Shown: positions 7,193-16,455 of the stretch, in pieces | Position numbering within the stretch: position 1 is the stretch's first letter | How the letters are laid out: the number at the start of each line of letters is the position of its first letter | Assembly (NCBI GenBank): GCA_025057615.1 | Contig: JANXBF010000001.1 | Span: forward strand, 1 to 33,687 | Length of the DNA stretch: 33,687 nt | Reading direction: 5' to 3' | DNA from: Candidatus Calescibacterium sp. | Lineage (GTDB): Bacteria > DRYD01 | Made by a program: the position numbers and the translations under genes | Notes under the pieces: model-generated | The model's input: only the letters and a program-made list of their open reading frames with translations | Database searches by the model: none | Told to the model about the DNA's origin: nothing

Positions 7193-10100
7193 CTACATAA
7201 CTCTTTCTTCAATTAGTTCTTCAACATTTACTTTCTTATAGTATGGATAGTTAGTTCCAACAGGAACTGGCTTACCTATAATTATGTTTTCCTTCAAACC
7301 TATGAGATAATCCCTTTTACCACTTATTGATGAATAAGATATAACCTTGGTAGTTTCTTGGAAAGAAGCAGCGGATAACCATGACTCTGATTCCAAAGCA
7401 GCCTTACTTATAGGTAAAACCTCAGGAATAGCCCTTATCAACTTACCTCCATTCTTTGCTATTATATCATTAATATAATCAACAACTTTTTTATCAACTA
7501 ACTCACCATACATTAGAGTACTATCACCAGGATCATCAACTTTGACAAATCTAAACATCTGCCTTATTATTATCTCCATATGTTTATCATGTATGAATAC
7601 ACCTTGACTGAGATACACCTTCTGCATTTCATCCAATACATAAAGTTGTGCGATTTCTATAGCCTTTACAACAGTACTATGATGTACAAGATCAACATCC
7701 TTGTTATCAAGCAAAACTTCCTCGATAACTCTATCTATAAATTCCTTAGGAGAAAGAGTACCAGCAACAACCAAACTACCGGCAGACACTCTTTGACCCT
7801 CAGAAACAACTATCCTCCTAGTGAGAGGAATTTCTAAGTTGTACTGTTTATTTGAATTTATACCCCTTAAAACAACAACTTTAGAAGAATGCTTTGTATC
7901 TATCCTTTCCACTATAGAGTCCTCTATAGCAAACAAATTACTATGTAATCTCGTTCTTTTTCTTACCTCAAGTAATTCTTGAACTCTTGGAATACCCTGG
8001 ATAATATCAGATTCCAAAGCAACACCACCAGTATGGAAAGTTCTCAAGGTCAACTGTGTTCCAGGTTCACCTATACTCTGGGCGGCAATGATACCCACTG
8101 CCTCACCCAAATCAACCAAAGTATTACCCAACCCAAGGTCTTCACCATAACATTTTCTACAAACTCCTTTGAATACTTTACATTTCAGAACACTTCTAAC
8201 AGCAGCTTCAACATAATATTTAGAAATCTCCTTTGCTTTATACCTGTCTATCAATTCACCCTTACCAACAATTAACTCATTACTCTCTGGATTTACAAAA
8301 TCTTGTGCAGCAACTCTTCCTCTAATCCTGTTAGATAAAGGTAATAACTCCTCTTCCATAAATACAGAAATTCTAGACTTAGATGATTCCCTCAGTTTTT
8401 TGTAAGCTTGCCAATCAATAATATCGTACTTATTTACTATCCCCTCAACATTTTCAGCAGAAATTCTTCCAAAAGATTTGTCCACTTCAACTTCCTCAGG
8501 CTCATATGTATAATTAACAACCTTTATCGGCTTAAGAACAATGAAATCCTCTGTGAGACAATCATCTTCCCTTACCACCACATCTTGAGCAACATCCACC
8601 AATCTCCTGGTAAGATATCCGGCATCAGCAGTTCTCAAAGCCGTATCAACCAAACCTTTTCTACCACCATGACTAGCTATAAAATAGTCAAATATTCCCA
8701 ATCCTTCTGTAAACGAATTCTTAATAGGTAAAGGTATTATCTCTCCCTCAGCATTGACCATAAGACCACGAATTGCAACCAACTGCTTAGCCTGATCAAC
8801 ATTACCTCTTGCACCAGAATTAGCCAACATCCAAATAGAATTCAATGGCTGATACTTAGACATATAGGTTTTAAATTCCTGGGTGACTTTATCAGTAGCG
8901 TCATACCATGTATCAATCACTTTTTTCTTATATTCTTCATCATTTAATAATCCCAAAGTATGCATTTCTTCCCATTTGGTTTGCTCTTTCTCTGCATTAC
9001 TTATTATCTCATACTTTTTGGGAGGTATAACCAATTCATCAATAGATATAGTAGTTCCAGATCTAGTTGCAAATAAAAATCCAATCTCCTTCAATTCATC
9101 TAAAACTGGCTGTGTCTTGTACATTCCATACTTATATATACATTCCTCAACAATCCATTTGAGTTCTTTCTTACCAACAACAAAATTTATAAATGGAAAA
9201 TCAGGTAAATGCTTTCTTATTGCATTATTGAAAATGATCCTACCAATAGTGGTCAATATTTTATTTTCTTGATAATTAATAACATTAGATACACTATTGG
9301 CAACCTTATCAAAATCAACCTTGTAATAAACCCAAGTGTGTAGTGGTAAATGTAATTCAAAATATCTTCTTTGAGCTTCTTCATAAGAAGAAATAAATAT
9401 ATTTACCCGTTTAGGATCCATATTGGGATCCTCAAAAGTTAGCCAAAAAGCACCCAAAACCATATCCTGAGAAGGAACATTTGCAGGTTCACCATTAGCA
9501 GGAATAAGCATATTATTAATGGATAATAGCAAATTCCTATACTCCAACATAGCTTCAACAGAAAGAGGAACGTGGACAGCCATTTGATCACCATCAAAAT
9601 CAGCATTATATGGAGCACAAACCAGCGGATGAATCTGTATGGCCTTCGTTTTAACAAGCTTAGGATAAAAAGCTTGAATACTCAACCTATGAAGAGTTGG
9701 AGCTCTATTAAGAATAACAGGAAAATTGTGAATAACTTTCTGAACAGTTGGCCATATTTCTGGCTTCCTTAATTCCAACATCCTCTTAGCTTTCTTTATA
9801 TTATCAGCTTTTCCATCTTCTATAAGCTTGTTTATTATAAAAGGCTTGAATAATTCCAATACCATCTCTTCTGGCAAACCACACTCATAAAACTTCAACT
9901 TTGGATTAACAACTATAACACTCCTACCAGAATAATCAACCCTCTTTCCCAAAAGGTTATACCTGAATCTACCTTGCTTACCTTGAATATTATCAGAAAG
10001 GGACTTGAGAACTCTCCTATTTGAAACAACTATAGGTCTCTTAGTTTTGGCATTATCAATTAGAGCATCAACAGCTTTCTGTAACATCCTTTTTTCATTA

Positions 10101-12172
10101 TTTATTATTATTTCAGGAGCCTGAATTTCTATCAACCTTCTTAACCTGTTATTTCTGTTAATAATCCTTCTATATAGATCATTGAGATCAGATGAAGCAA
10201 ATTTTCCACCCTCAAGTTGAACTATTGGTCTCAATTCCGGTGGTAAAACAGGTAAAACCTCCAATACCATCCACTCTGGCCTAACACCACCCTTTATAAA
10301 AGAATTTATTATACCCAGTCTTCTTAATAATTTTTTGTCTCCCTTCTTAACAGTAGTTAATAAATTTTTTATATTTGATTTTTCCTTTTCTAAGTCTATT
10401 TTAGATAGAAGTTCTCTTATAGGCTCTGAACCAGTCTCTAGCTTGAAAAATACAGTAAAATAATCTGAAAACATTCTTACAACTCTCTGAATAAACTTAG
10501 AATCAACAGAAGCAAAAATCTTATTAACAAAATGATCGTAAAGTTCTAAGATATCTGACTCAATTTCTTTCAAATTCTTAATAATCTCATTTATTCTATC
10601 TTTCGATTTATCTGAAACTTTTGATTTACTAAAAGACTCATATTCTTTCTTGTTTTCTTCATAAGCTCTCATTAATGAAAAATATTTCTCTCTGAGTTCT
10701 TTAACTTCACTCACAATTTTTTCCTTAGAATCCTTACTGACCTTCTCATCAAAATCAGAATACAGTTTCTTCAAATTCTCAATAATATCAACTATATTCC
10801 TAATATCAGATATAACAATCCTATATTCAACAAGTTCTGAAATCAAATTCTTTATCTCTCTAATAAGATGTGGATTATCCTGAACAAATTCTTGGTCTTC
10901 CTCTAATTTAGAAAGATTAACAATAATATCATTGCAATCATCACTTATCTTTTTCAAATCCTTACTTGAAAATTTATAAGAATTAATGAAAGATAAATAA
11001 TCAGAATAATTCTTAGAATTATCAATAATAGAATCAAGATACGATATAAACGGATAAACAACCATTTTCAAAACATTATCCAGATCTTTTTTAATTTTTT
11101 TATAAACGTTTTTATCCTTAAGAATAGAAAGCTTAGAACCTATATCAAGATTAATTAATCTCTCTATAAATTCAGACTTATCTTTATATTTTGTAATAAT
11201 TTGGCTTATTTTATTAACAGAAATCCTAACTATCTTCTCTATCTCCTCCTTAATATTTATTAACATGTTCAAAAACACAACTTTCTCTTTTTCATACTTC
11301 TCAGTTTCATATAGAAGCTCTTTTTCCTCATTTTTGAATATTTCCTTAAAAGCAATTTTATGTAGTAACCTTTGTATTTCAAGATATCCTTTATATCCCC
11401 TATCCGATCTGCCCTTATCTATATGCTCTATGTTTTCGAAAATTTTGATAAAATCATTGATCCTTTTATCTTTTCTGGCTTCTGAATACAATTTCTTGGT
11501 TAAGAAAGCATAATCTTCATCAAGCTTTCTTTCCAATTTCTCAATTTTTTTACTGTTCATCTGAAAAATCGGAGAGTTATCAATTAAAAAAACTCCAACT
11601 TTATTAACAAATTCAAAAGCCTTATCAACAACCTCATTTCCCTTTAGAACTTCGTATTCCTCCTCCAACCTTTTAACAAGCTCCCTTCTCTTATTTATAT
11701 ACCCAAGCTTAACTAAAAACATTAATTTACTTATATTATCCTGATCCAAATCAGTACAAACAAAAGACTCAAAATATACAACCTCCTTGATTTGTCTATC
11801 TTCAAGATCCAAAAGAGTGGATATTATACCTGGGTTACCTTGTAAAAACCAGAAATGAACAACAGGTGAGGCAAGCTCTATATGCCCCATCCTCTCTCTC
11901 CTAACATCGGACTTGGTAACCTCCACACCACATTTATCACATATGATACCCTTGGTTTTAATCCTCTTTCTCTTGTATTTTCCACAAGAACATTCGTAAT
12001 CTTTCTCAGGGCCAAATATCCTTTCACAGAACAATCCATCTCTCTCAGGCTTAAATGTCTTATAATTCTTAGTCTCAGGCTTTTTTACTTCACCATAAGA
12101 AAGCTCTCTTATCCTTTGAGGAGAAGCCAGTGATATTTTTATATATTTAATATTATTAAAAGTCAAAGTCAT
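7193..12172 (-). CDS. rpoC: RNA polymerase beta' subunit
   Basis: This is the catalytic beta' subunit. Zinc site 1 is Cys61, Cys63, Cys78, Cys81. The Mg2+ loop NADFDGDQMAVH begins at residue 856 with Asp858, Asp860 and Asp862. The switch/rudder region (GKQGRFRYNLLGKRVDYSGR) and zinc site 2 (the Cys of VREDDC plus CKVFKGVCRKC) are intact. At 1659 residues it is about 250 longer than E. coli RpoC. The extra length lies between FESFVC (about residue 139) and KKLLRRLGI (about 613), a Lys/Glu/Ile-rich, mostly helical insert at the site where Thermus and Thermotoga carry beta' inserts. A good ribosome site (AAGGTG) precedes ATG 12172, 21 bp after rpoB, and the GldG-like gene follows 11 bp later. 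Confidence 0.98.
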   Translation of the reverse strand: MTLTFNNIKYIKISLASPQRIRELSYGEVKKPETKNYKTFKPERDGLFCERIFGPEKDYECSCGKYKRKRIKTKGIICDKCGVEVTKSDVRRERMGHIELASPVVHFWFLQGNPGIISTLLDLEDRQIKEVVYFESFVCTDLDQDNISKLMFLVKLGYINKRRELVKRLEEEYEVLKGNEVVDKAFEFVNKVGVFLIDNSPIFQMNSKKIEKLERKLDEDYAFLTKKLYSEARKDKRINDFIKIFENIEHIDKGRSDRGYKGYLEIQRLLHKIAFKEIFKNEEKELLYETEKYEKEKVVFLNMLINIKEEIEKIVRISVNKISQIITKYKDKSEFIERLINLDIGSKLSILKDKNVYKKIKKDLDNVLKMVVYPFISYLDSIIDNSKNYSDYLSFINSYKFSSKDLKKISDDCNDIIVNLSKLEEDQEFVQDNPHLIREIKNLISELVEYRIVISDIRNIVDIIENLKKLYSDFDEKVSKDSKEKIVSEVKELREKYFSLMRAYEENKKEYESFSKSKVSDKSKDRINEIIKNLKEIESDILELYDHFVNKIFASVDSKFIQRVVRMFSDYFTVFFKLETGSEPIRELLSKIDLEKEKSNIKNLLTTVKKGDKKLLRRLGIINSFIKGGVRPEWMVLEVLPVLPPELRPIVQLEGGKFASSDLNDLYRRIINRNNRLRRLIEIQAPEIIINNEKRMLQKAVDALIDNAKTKRPIVVSNRRVLKSLSDNIQGKQGRFRYNLLGKRVDYSGRSVIVVNPKLKFYECGLPEEMVLELFKPFIINKLIEDGKADNIKKAKRMLELRKPEIWPTVQKVIHNFPVILNRAPTLHRLSIQAFYPKLVKTKAIQIHPLVCAPYNADFDGDQMAVHVPLSVEAMLEYRNLLLSINNMLIPANGEPANVPSQDMVLGAFWLTFEDPNMDPKRVNIFISSYEEAQRRYFELHLPLHTWVYYKVDFDKVANSVSNVINYQENKILTTIGRIIFNNAIRKHLPDFPFINFVVGKKELKWIVEECIYKYGMYKTQPVLDELKEIGFLFATRSGTTISIDELVIPPKKYEIISNAEKEQTKWEEMHTLGLLNDEEYKKKVIDTWYDATDKVTQEFKTYMSKYQPLNSIWMLANSGARGNVDQAKQLVAIRGLMVNAEGEIIPLPIKNSFTEGLGIFDYFIASHGGRKGLVDTALRTADAGYLTRRLVDVAQDVVVREDDCLTEDFIVLKPIKVVNYTYEPEEVEVDKSFGRISAENVEGIVNKYDIIDWQAYKKLRESSKSRISVFMEEELLPLSNRIRGRVAAQDFVNPESNELIVGKGELIDRYKAKEISKYYVEAAVRSVLKCKVFKGVCRKCYGEDLGLGNTLVDLGEAVGIIAAQSIGEPGTQLTLRTFHTGGVALESDIIQGIPRVQELLEVRKRTRLHSNLFAIEDSIVERIDTKHSSKVVVLRGINSNKQYNLEIPLTRRIVVSEGQRVSAGSLVVAGTLSPKEFIDRVIEEVLLDNKDVDLVHHSTVVKAIEIAQLYVLDEMQKVYLSQGVFIHDKHMEIIIRQMFRFVKVDDPGDSTLMYGELVDKKVVDYINDIIAKNGGKLIRAIPEVLPISKAALESESWLSAASFQETTKVISYSSISGKRDYLIGLKENIIIGKPVPVGTNYPYYKKVNVEELIEERVM
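10337..11755 (-). other. Large helical insert in RpoC
   Basis: This encodes about residues 140-612 of beta', between zinc site 1 and the segment that leads to PEWMVLEVLPVLPP. It is rich in Lys, Glu, Ile and Asp with heptad-like runs, so probably coiled coil. It has only one Cys and no recognised motif. Confidence 0.7.
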
Positions 12173-12193
12173 AAGCTTAACACCTTCCCTTCA

Positions 12194-15100
12194 CTATATA
12201 ACCATTGTTTCCTCTTCACCCTCAAAAATCTCAAAACTCTTCGGAACAACTGTGGTATTTTTATCAGTTATAATTTCTATATCAAGTCCCATGGCCTGTA
12301 GTTCTTTAACTAAAACCTTGAAACTCTCAGGTATACCAACAAACTTTATAGGTTTACCCTTAATAATACTTTCATAAGACCTATTTCTACCTATAACATC
12401 ATCGGACTTTATGGTAAGCATTTCATGTAGAGAATAAGAAGCACCATAAGCTTCAAGAGCCCATACCTCCATTTCACCAAACCTTTGGCCACCATTCTGA
12501 GCTCTTCCACCCAAAGGCTGCTTGGTTATCAACGAATAAGGACCTAACGACCTGGCGTGTATCTTATCCTCAACCATATGAATAAGCTTCATCATATAAA
12601 CATAACCAACTGTTACAGGTCTATCAAAAGGATCCCCCGTTTTACCATCATACAGTACAAATTTACCCCTACTCAAATCATCTATTATCATGTCATATAA
12701 CTTCTCAACTTCATCAATTGTAAGATCCCTAATGGTAAACATCTTAATCAACTTCTCATAATTATAAGAATAAAACTCTTTCTTATCCCCCATTCTCTTT
12801 ATAATTTCTTCTTTAGTCAATCCCAATTTGTCAACTAAATGTTTCATTTTATATCCACTGTGCCTCATCAGGATAATAAGCATTTCATAAGGATCATAAT
12901 TTTTAAATTTATCTCCTTTTAGTTGTAAATATTGCTCCCTCAAAGCTTGCTTAATCAATCCTCTTATAGTTTCAACATTGAGAGAAGAAAAAGAAGGAAC
13001 TTTTATCCTAATGTTCAGAATCTTACATACCAAACCAAGATGAGCTTCAAATATTTGACCAATGTTCATTCTAGATGGAACACCCAAAGGATTGAGTATG
13101 ACCTGAATGGGAGTCCCATCTGCCATAAAAGGCATATCTTCAATAGGAGCAATCAATGAAACAACACCTTTGTTACCATGCCTCAAAGCAACCTTATCAC
13201 CGACTCTTATATTCCTCCTCTGAGCAATATGAATTAAAATCCTTCTTAAGAAATTGTGATTTTCCGAATCCATATCCTCAGGCTTAAAACTTAACACTCT
13301 TATAACTTTTCCATATAGCCCAGGAGAAGCCCTTAAAGAGGTATCTTTTGCATTCCTAGCATTCTTACCAAAAATAGCCTGCAACAACTTCTCCTCGGGT
13401 GTGAGCTCGGTCTCACTCTGAGGAGTAACTTTACCAACAAGTATATCTCCCGGTTTAACCTCAGCCCCAACTCTTATAATACCCTCCTCATCCAGATCCT
13501 TAACAGCTTGTTCAGATATATTACCTATATCACGAGTTATCAACTCCGGTCCCTGTTTTGTCTGAACAGCCACAGTTTCCTTTTCCTCAACATGTATTGT
13601 GGAAAACCAGTTATTCCTTATTATTTCTTCACTAAATACTATAGAATCTTCAAAATTAAACCCTTCCCAAGGCATGTAAGCAGCCAAAACATTTCTACCC
13701 AAAGCAAGTTCATCATAGTCAATAGCAAACCCAGCAGCTAAAACACTACCTTCCTCAACATCTTGACCCAAATCAACATAAACCTTCTGATTTACAGTAG
13801 TTGCACTATTAGTAGAAACATATTTCTTCAAATTATAAGTATCAAACTCGCCCTTTGAAACCTCAACTATTATTTTTTCAGAATCCACATATACAACCTT
13901 GCCCTTTCTTTTAGCCAATATGGAATAACCACTATTCAAAGCAACAATTTTTTCCATTCCAGTGAATATAAGAGGTTTCTCAGGATTGATAAGCGGCACA
14001 GCCTGACGCTGCATATTTGCACCCATAAGTGCCCTATTTATATCATCATTCTCAATAAATGGTATTAATGAAGCAGAAACAGAAAGAATTTGTATCGGAC
14101 TTATCTCTATGAAATCGACTTCCTCTCTATCAACTACAGTAAAACTTCTCATATATCTAACATTAACTTTTTGATCTTCTATATTACCAGAATATATATC
14201 AAATTTAGTATCAGCAGGAGCTATTCTATAATTCTCCTCTTCTAAAGCATCCATATAGTAAACCTTACTAAAATCAATTACCCCATTATTTACTTTATAA
14301 TAAGGGACAACTAGAAAACCAAAAGGATAATTAATAGAAGAATAAGTAGTTAAAGATGTTATTAATCCTATATTTTGACCTTCAGGAGTTTCAACTGGGC
14401 AAACCCTGGAATAATGACTCGGATGTATATCCCTTATTTCAAAATTTGCCTGTTCCCTTTGTATACCTCCCACACCAAGAGCAGATAATCTCCTCTTATG
14501 TGTCAACTCAGAAAGAGGATTGGTTTGATCCAAAAACTGAGACAAGGAATTTTGAGCAAAAAATACTTTTATTATTCCAGCAATTGGCTTAGGATTAACA
14601 ACCTCAAAAACTCTCAATTTACTTTCATCAGAAGCAAACTGAGTTAGCTTATCTTTCACAAGCTTGGAAAACTTATATAACCCAGCCTTTATAACATTAT
14701 AAAGATGTTCCCCTATCGGCCTAACTCTCCTATTTGCTAAACTGTTGGTATCATCAGTACTCCTCCTACCTTCAAGAAATTCCAGATGCAATCTCATCAA
14801 ATTTATCCATTCCTTGTAAACAAAAGACTTTAACAACATTTTAGATCCAGTATTAGGAGAAATCAAATACTCACCATCAAAATACAACTCACTCAATTTA
14901 TGAACAGATCCACAAGTATCAAATTTAACCAAAACTTTGTCAGTTAGTTCATTATCGCAAAACTGACACTTGAAAAATATCTTACCCTTCTTTCCTTCAT
15001 ATTCTAGTAAACTGTTCATATAATTCAAATTATTACATTTGGAACATCTAACAGAGTCTAACAAGATAGTACTGTAAAACAATCTTTCACCACAATTATT

Positions 15101-16282
15101 ACAATTAACCTGTCCGTTTTTATTTAGATTACCACATCTCCAACATAGTATATCATATTCCATTCTCTGATAAATTTTATATCTACCAGCTATAGAAAGG
15201 TCATATTTTTCTCTACTAAAAAATGGGAATATCTGGTCCCTAATAACATCAAGAGGAACATTAGAGGTATTTTCTCCTGTCATTCTCCTATGGATCAATC
15301 TCATTGCTTTTTCTTCTTCATCAGACCCAAATATCTTGTTCCTCTTTATATCCCTCTCTATTGTATTTACAATCAGAGTAAATATATGCGATAAATATTT
15401 GTGTCTATTTTGAAAAGCATCTAAAAATTCATCATAAGTCATATCATATTTATCTTTAATATTATCATAAATATAAGGGACAAGAATATTATAAATGAAA
15501 TCATCAACTTTAGGATTTTCTATTATATATTCCTCAGCTTTTTTAATAAGCTTTGGATCAACATTAACCTTGTATTCTCTACAAATATATTTACATACCA
15601 ATTCCTCAAGTACATTGTCATTATTAAATCCCAAAGCTTTTAGTAAAGTGACAAATGTGAATTTTATCTTCTTGTCAAGTTTTATTCTCAAATAATTTGT
15701 GGTCTTTATTTTTTCTATCTCTCTTTCTGGATACAATCTTTCCTGTAACTCAGTTTCCAATTCTATTATACTACCCTTGGAAGGTATAACAGTAGTTTTA
15801 TATACAACAACCTTTTCTATTTCTTCTCGGAAAAAATAGATACCAGAAGACCTTATAAGCTGATTTATGAAAACCCTCTCAGTTCCATTAACAACAAAAG
15901 TGGCTCTATCTGTTATTAGTGGTAAATCAAAAAACTTGAGCTCATCCTCATCAACAACTTTCAGAGGCTTAACGATCATTCTTCCGTCTTTCTCTTCCTT
16001 CCTAATCTCCACTATCCTCAACTTAACAAACACAGGTACAGAGTAAGTTTTCAAAGTATATTTAGCGGTTTGAATATCATCTATATTAGGTGCTCCAACT
16101 CTACATTGAATATACTCAACAACATACTTATCAGTCTCTATCGGGAAAAAGTCCCTGAAAGCACTGTCAAGACCCTCTCTTATCAACCATTCAAAAGATC
16201 TACGAGGAATATCAAGTAAATCTGGTAAATCAGGTAATTTATAGTCCTTCCACCTACCTAACACAAGAACATTACTAGCCAT
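12194..16282 (-). CDS. rpoB: RNA polymerase beta subunit with a zinc-ribbon insert
   Basis: This 1362-residue protein is RpoB. Hallmarks are the rifampicin-pocket region (FLDQTNPLSELTHKRRLSALG), PVETPEGQNIGLI, the RHGNKG and PFMADGTP region, and the C-terminal clamp anchor GGRAQNGGQRFGEMEVWALE. Between SIAGRYKIYQRM (to about residue 374) and the STDDTNSLANRRVR segment it carries about 100 extra residues with eight cysteines in four CxxC pairs: 380/383 with 394/397, and 413/416 with 439/442. These look like two zinc ribbons; a lone Cys457 follows. AAGGAGG lies 8 nt before ATG 16282, downstream of its own promoter. The usual rplK-A-J-L genes do not precede it. rpoC follows after 21 bp. Confidence 0.98.
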   Translation of the reverse strand: MASNVLVLGRWKDYKLPDLPDLLDIPRRSFEWLIREGLDSAFRDFFPIETDKYVVEYIQCRVGAPNIDDIQTAKYTLKTYSVPVFVKLRIVEIRKEEKDGRMIVKPLKVVDEDELKFFDLPLITDRATFVVNGTERVFINQLIRSSGIYFFREEIEKVVVYKTTVIPSKGSIIELETELQERLYPEREIEKIKTTNYLRIKLDKKIKFTFVTLLKALGFNNDNVLEELVCKYICREYKVNVDPKLIKKAEEYIIENPKVDDFIYNILVPYIYDNIKDKYDMTYDEFLDAFQNRHKYLSHIFTLIVNTIERDIKRNKIFGSDEEEKAMRLIHRRMTGENTSNVPLDVIRDQIFPFFSREKYDLSIAGRYKIYQRMEYDILCWRCGNLNKNGQVNCNNCGERLFYSTILLDSVRCSKCNNLNYMNSLLEYEGKKGKIFFKCQFCDNELTDKVLVKFDTCGSVHKLSELYFDGEYLISPNTGSKMLLKSFVYKEWINLMRLHLEFLEGRRSTDDTNSLANRRVRPIGEHLYNVIKAGLYKFSKLVKDKLTQFASDESKLRVFEVVNPKPIAGIIKVFFAQNSLSQFLDQTNPLSELTHKRRLSALGVGGIQREQANFEIRDIHPSHYSRVCPVETPEGQNIGLITSLTTYSSINYPFGFLVVPYYKVNNGVIDFSKVYYMDALEEENYRIAPADTKFDIYSGNIEDQKVNVRYMRSFTVVDREEVDFIEISPIQILSVSASLIPFIENDDINRALMGANMQRQAVPLINPEKPLIFTGMEKIVALNSGYSILAKRKGKVVYVDSEKIIVEVSKGEFDTYNLKKYVSTNSATTVNQKVYVDLGQDVEEGSVLAAGFAIDYDELALGRNVLAAYMPWEGFNFEDSIVFSEEIIRNNWFSTIHVEEKETVAVQTKQGPELITRDIGNISEQAVKDLDEEGIIRVGAEVKPGDILVGKVTPQSETELTPEEKLLQAIFGKNARNAKDTSLRASPGLYGKVIRVLSFKPEDMDSENHNFLRRILIHIAQRRNIRVGDKVALRHGNKGVVSLIAPIEDMPFMADGTPIQVILNPLGVPSRMNIGQIFEAHLGLVCKILNIRIKVPSFSSLNVETIRGLIKQALREQYLQLKGDKFKNYDPYEMLIILMRHSGYKMKHLVDKLGLTKEEIIKRMGDKKEFYSYNYEKLIKMFTIRDLTIDEVEKLYDMIIDDLSRGKFVLYDGKTGDPFDRPVTVGYVYMMKLIHMVEDKIHARSLGPYSLITKQPLGGRAQNGGQRFGEMEVWALEAYGASYSLHEMLTIKSDDVIGRNRSYESIIKGKPIKFVGIPESFKVLVKELQAMGLDIEIITDKNTTVVPKSFEIFEGEEETMVI
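14828..15163 (-). other. Cys-rich tandem zinc-ribbon insert in RpoB
   Basis: This encodes residues 374-485 of the beta subunit. Spacings are CX2C-X10-CX2C (380-397) and CX2C-X22-CX2C (413-442). E. coli has about 40 residues between the matching flanks and no cysteine pairs there. Confidence 0.75.
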
Positions 16283-16302
16283 CTACAAACCTCCTTCCAT
16301 CA

Positions 16303-16331
16303 TTTATAAACAGAAACTAACAAATCAGCAA
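16303..16331 (-). promoter_or_regulatory. Promoter for rpoBC
   Basis: On the minus strand TTGCTG (16331-16326) is followed by a 17-base spacer and TATAAA (16308-16303), close to the sigma-70 consensus. Transcription would start about 7 bases later, leaving a leader of around 15-20 nt that carries the AAGGAGG ribosome site of rpoB. No long attenuator leader is possible from this start. Confidence 0.65.
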
Positions 16332-16411
16332 AGCAAAAAAACCAAAACATACCCATCAGAGAAAGATAGAAAACCTTTCGTAACCCACATTAATAGTACT
16401 TCCACAAACAT

Positions 16412-16433
16412 AAAAAAAACCCTTCTCAGAAAG
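16412..16433 (-). terminator. Weak Rho-independent terminator after uvrA
   Basis: Reading the minus strand, CTTTC-TGA-GAAGG can form a 5-bp stem (one G:U pair), followed by G and a run of eight T. It lies 23 bases past the uvrA stop, before the rpoB promoter. The short stem makes it leaky at best. A second small hairpin (GAAAG/CTTTC, 16361-16379) lies between it and the promoter. Confidence 0.4.
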
Positions 16434-16455
16434 AAAAAAATTCACACTTATATAT

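Noticed and set aside
7580-9772. Several plus-strand open frames inside rpoC
   Set aside because: They lie opposite strongly conserved RpoC sequence and show no family pattern or ribosome site.
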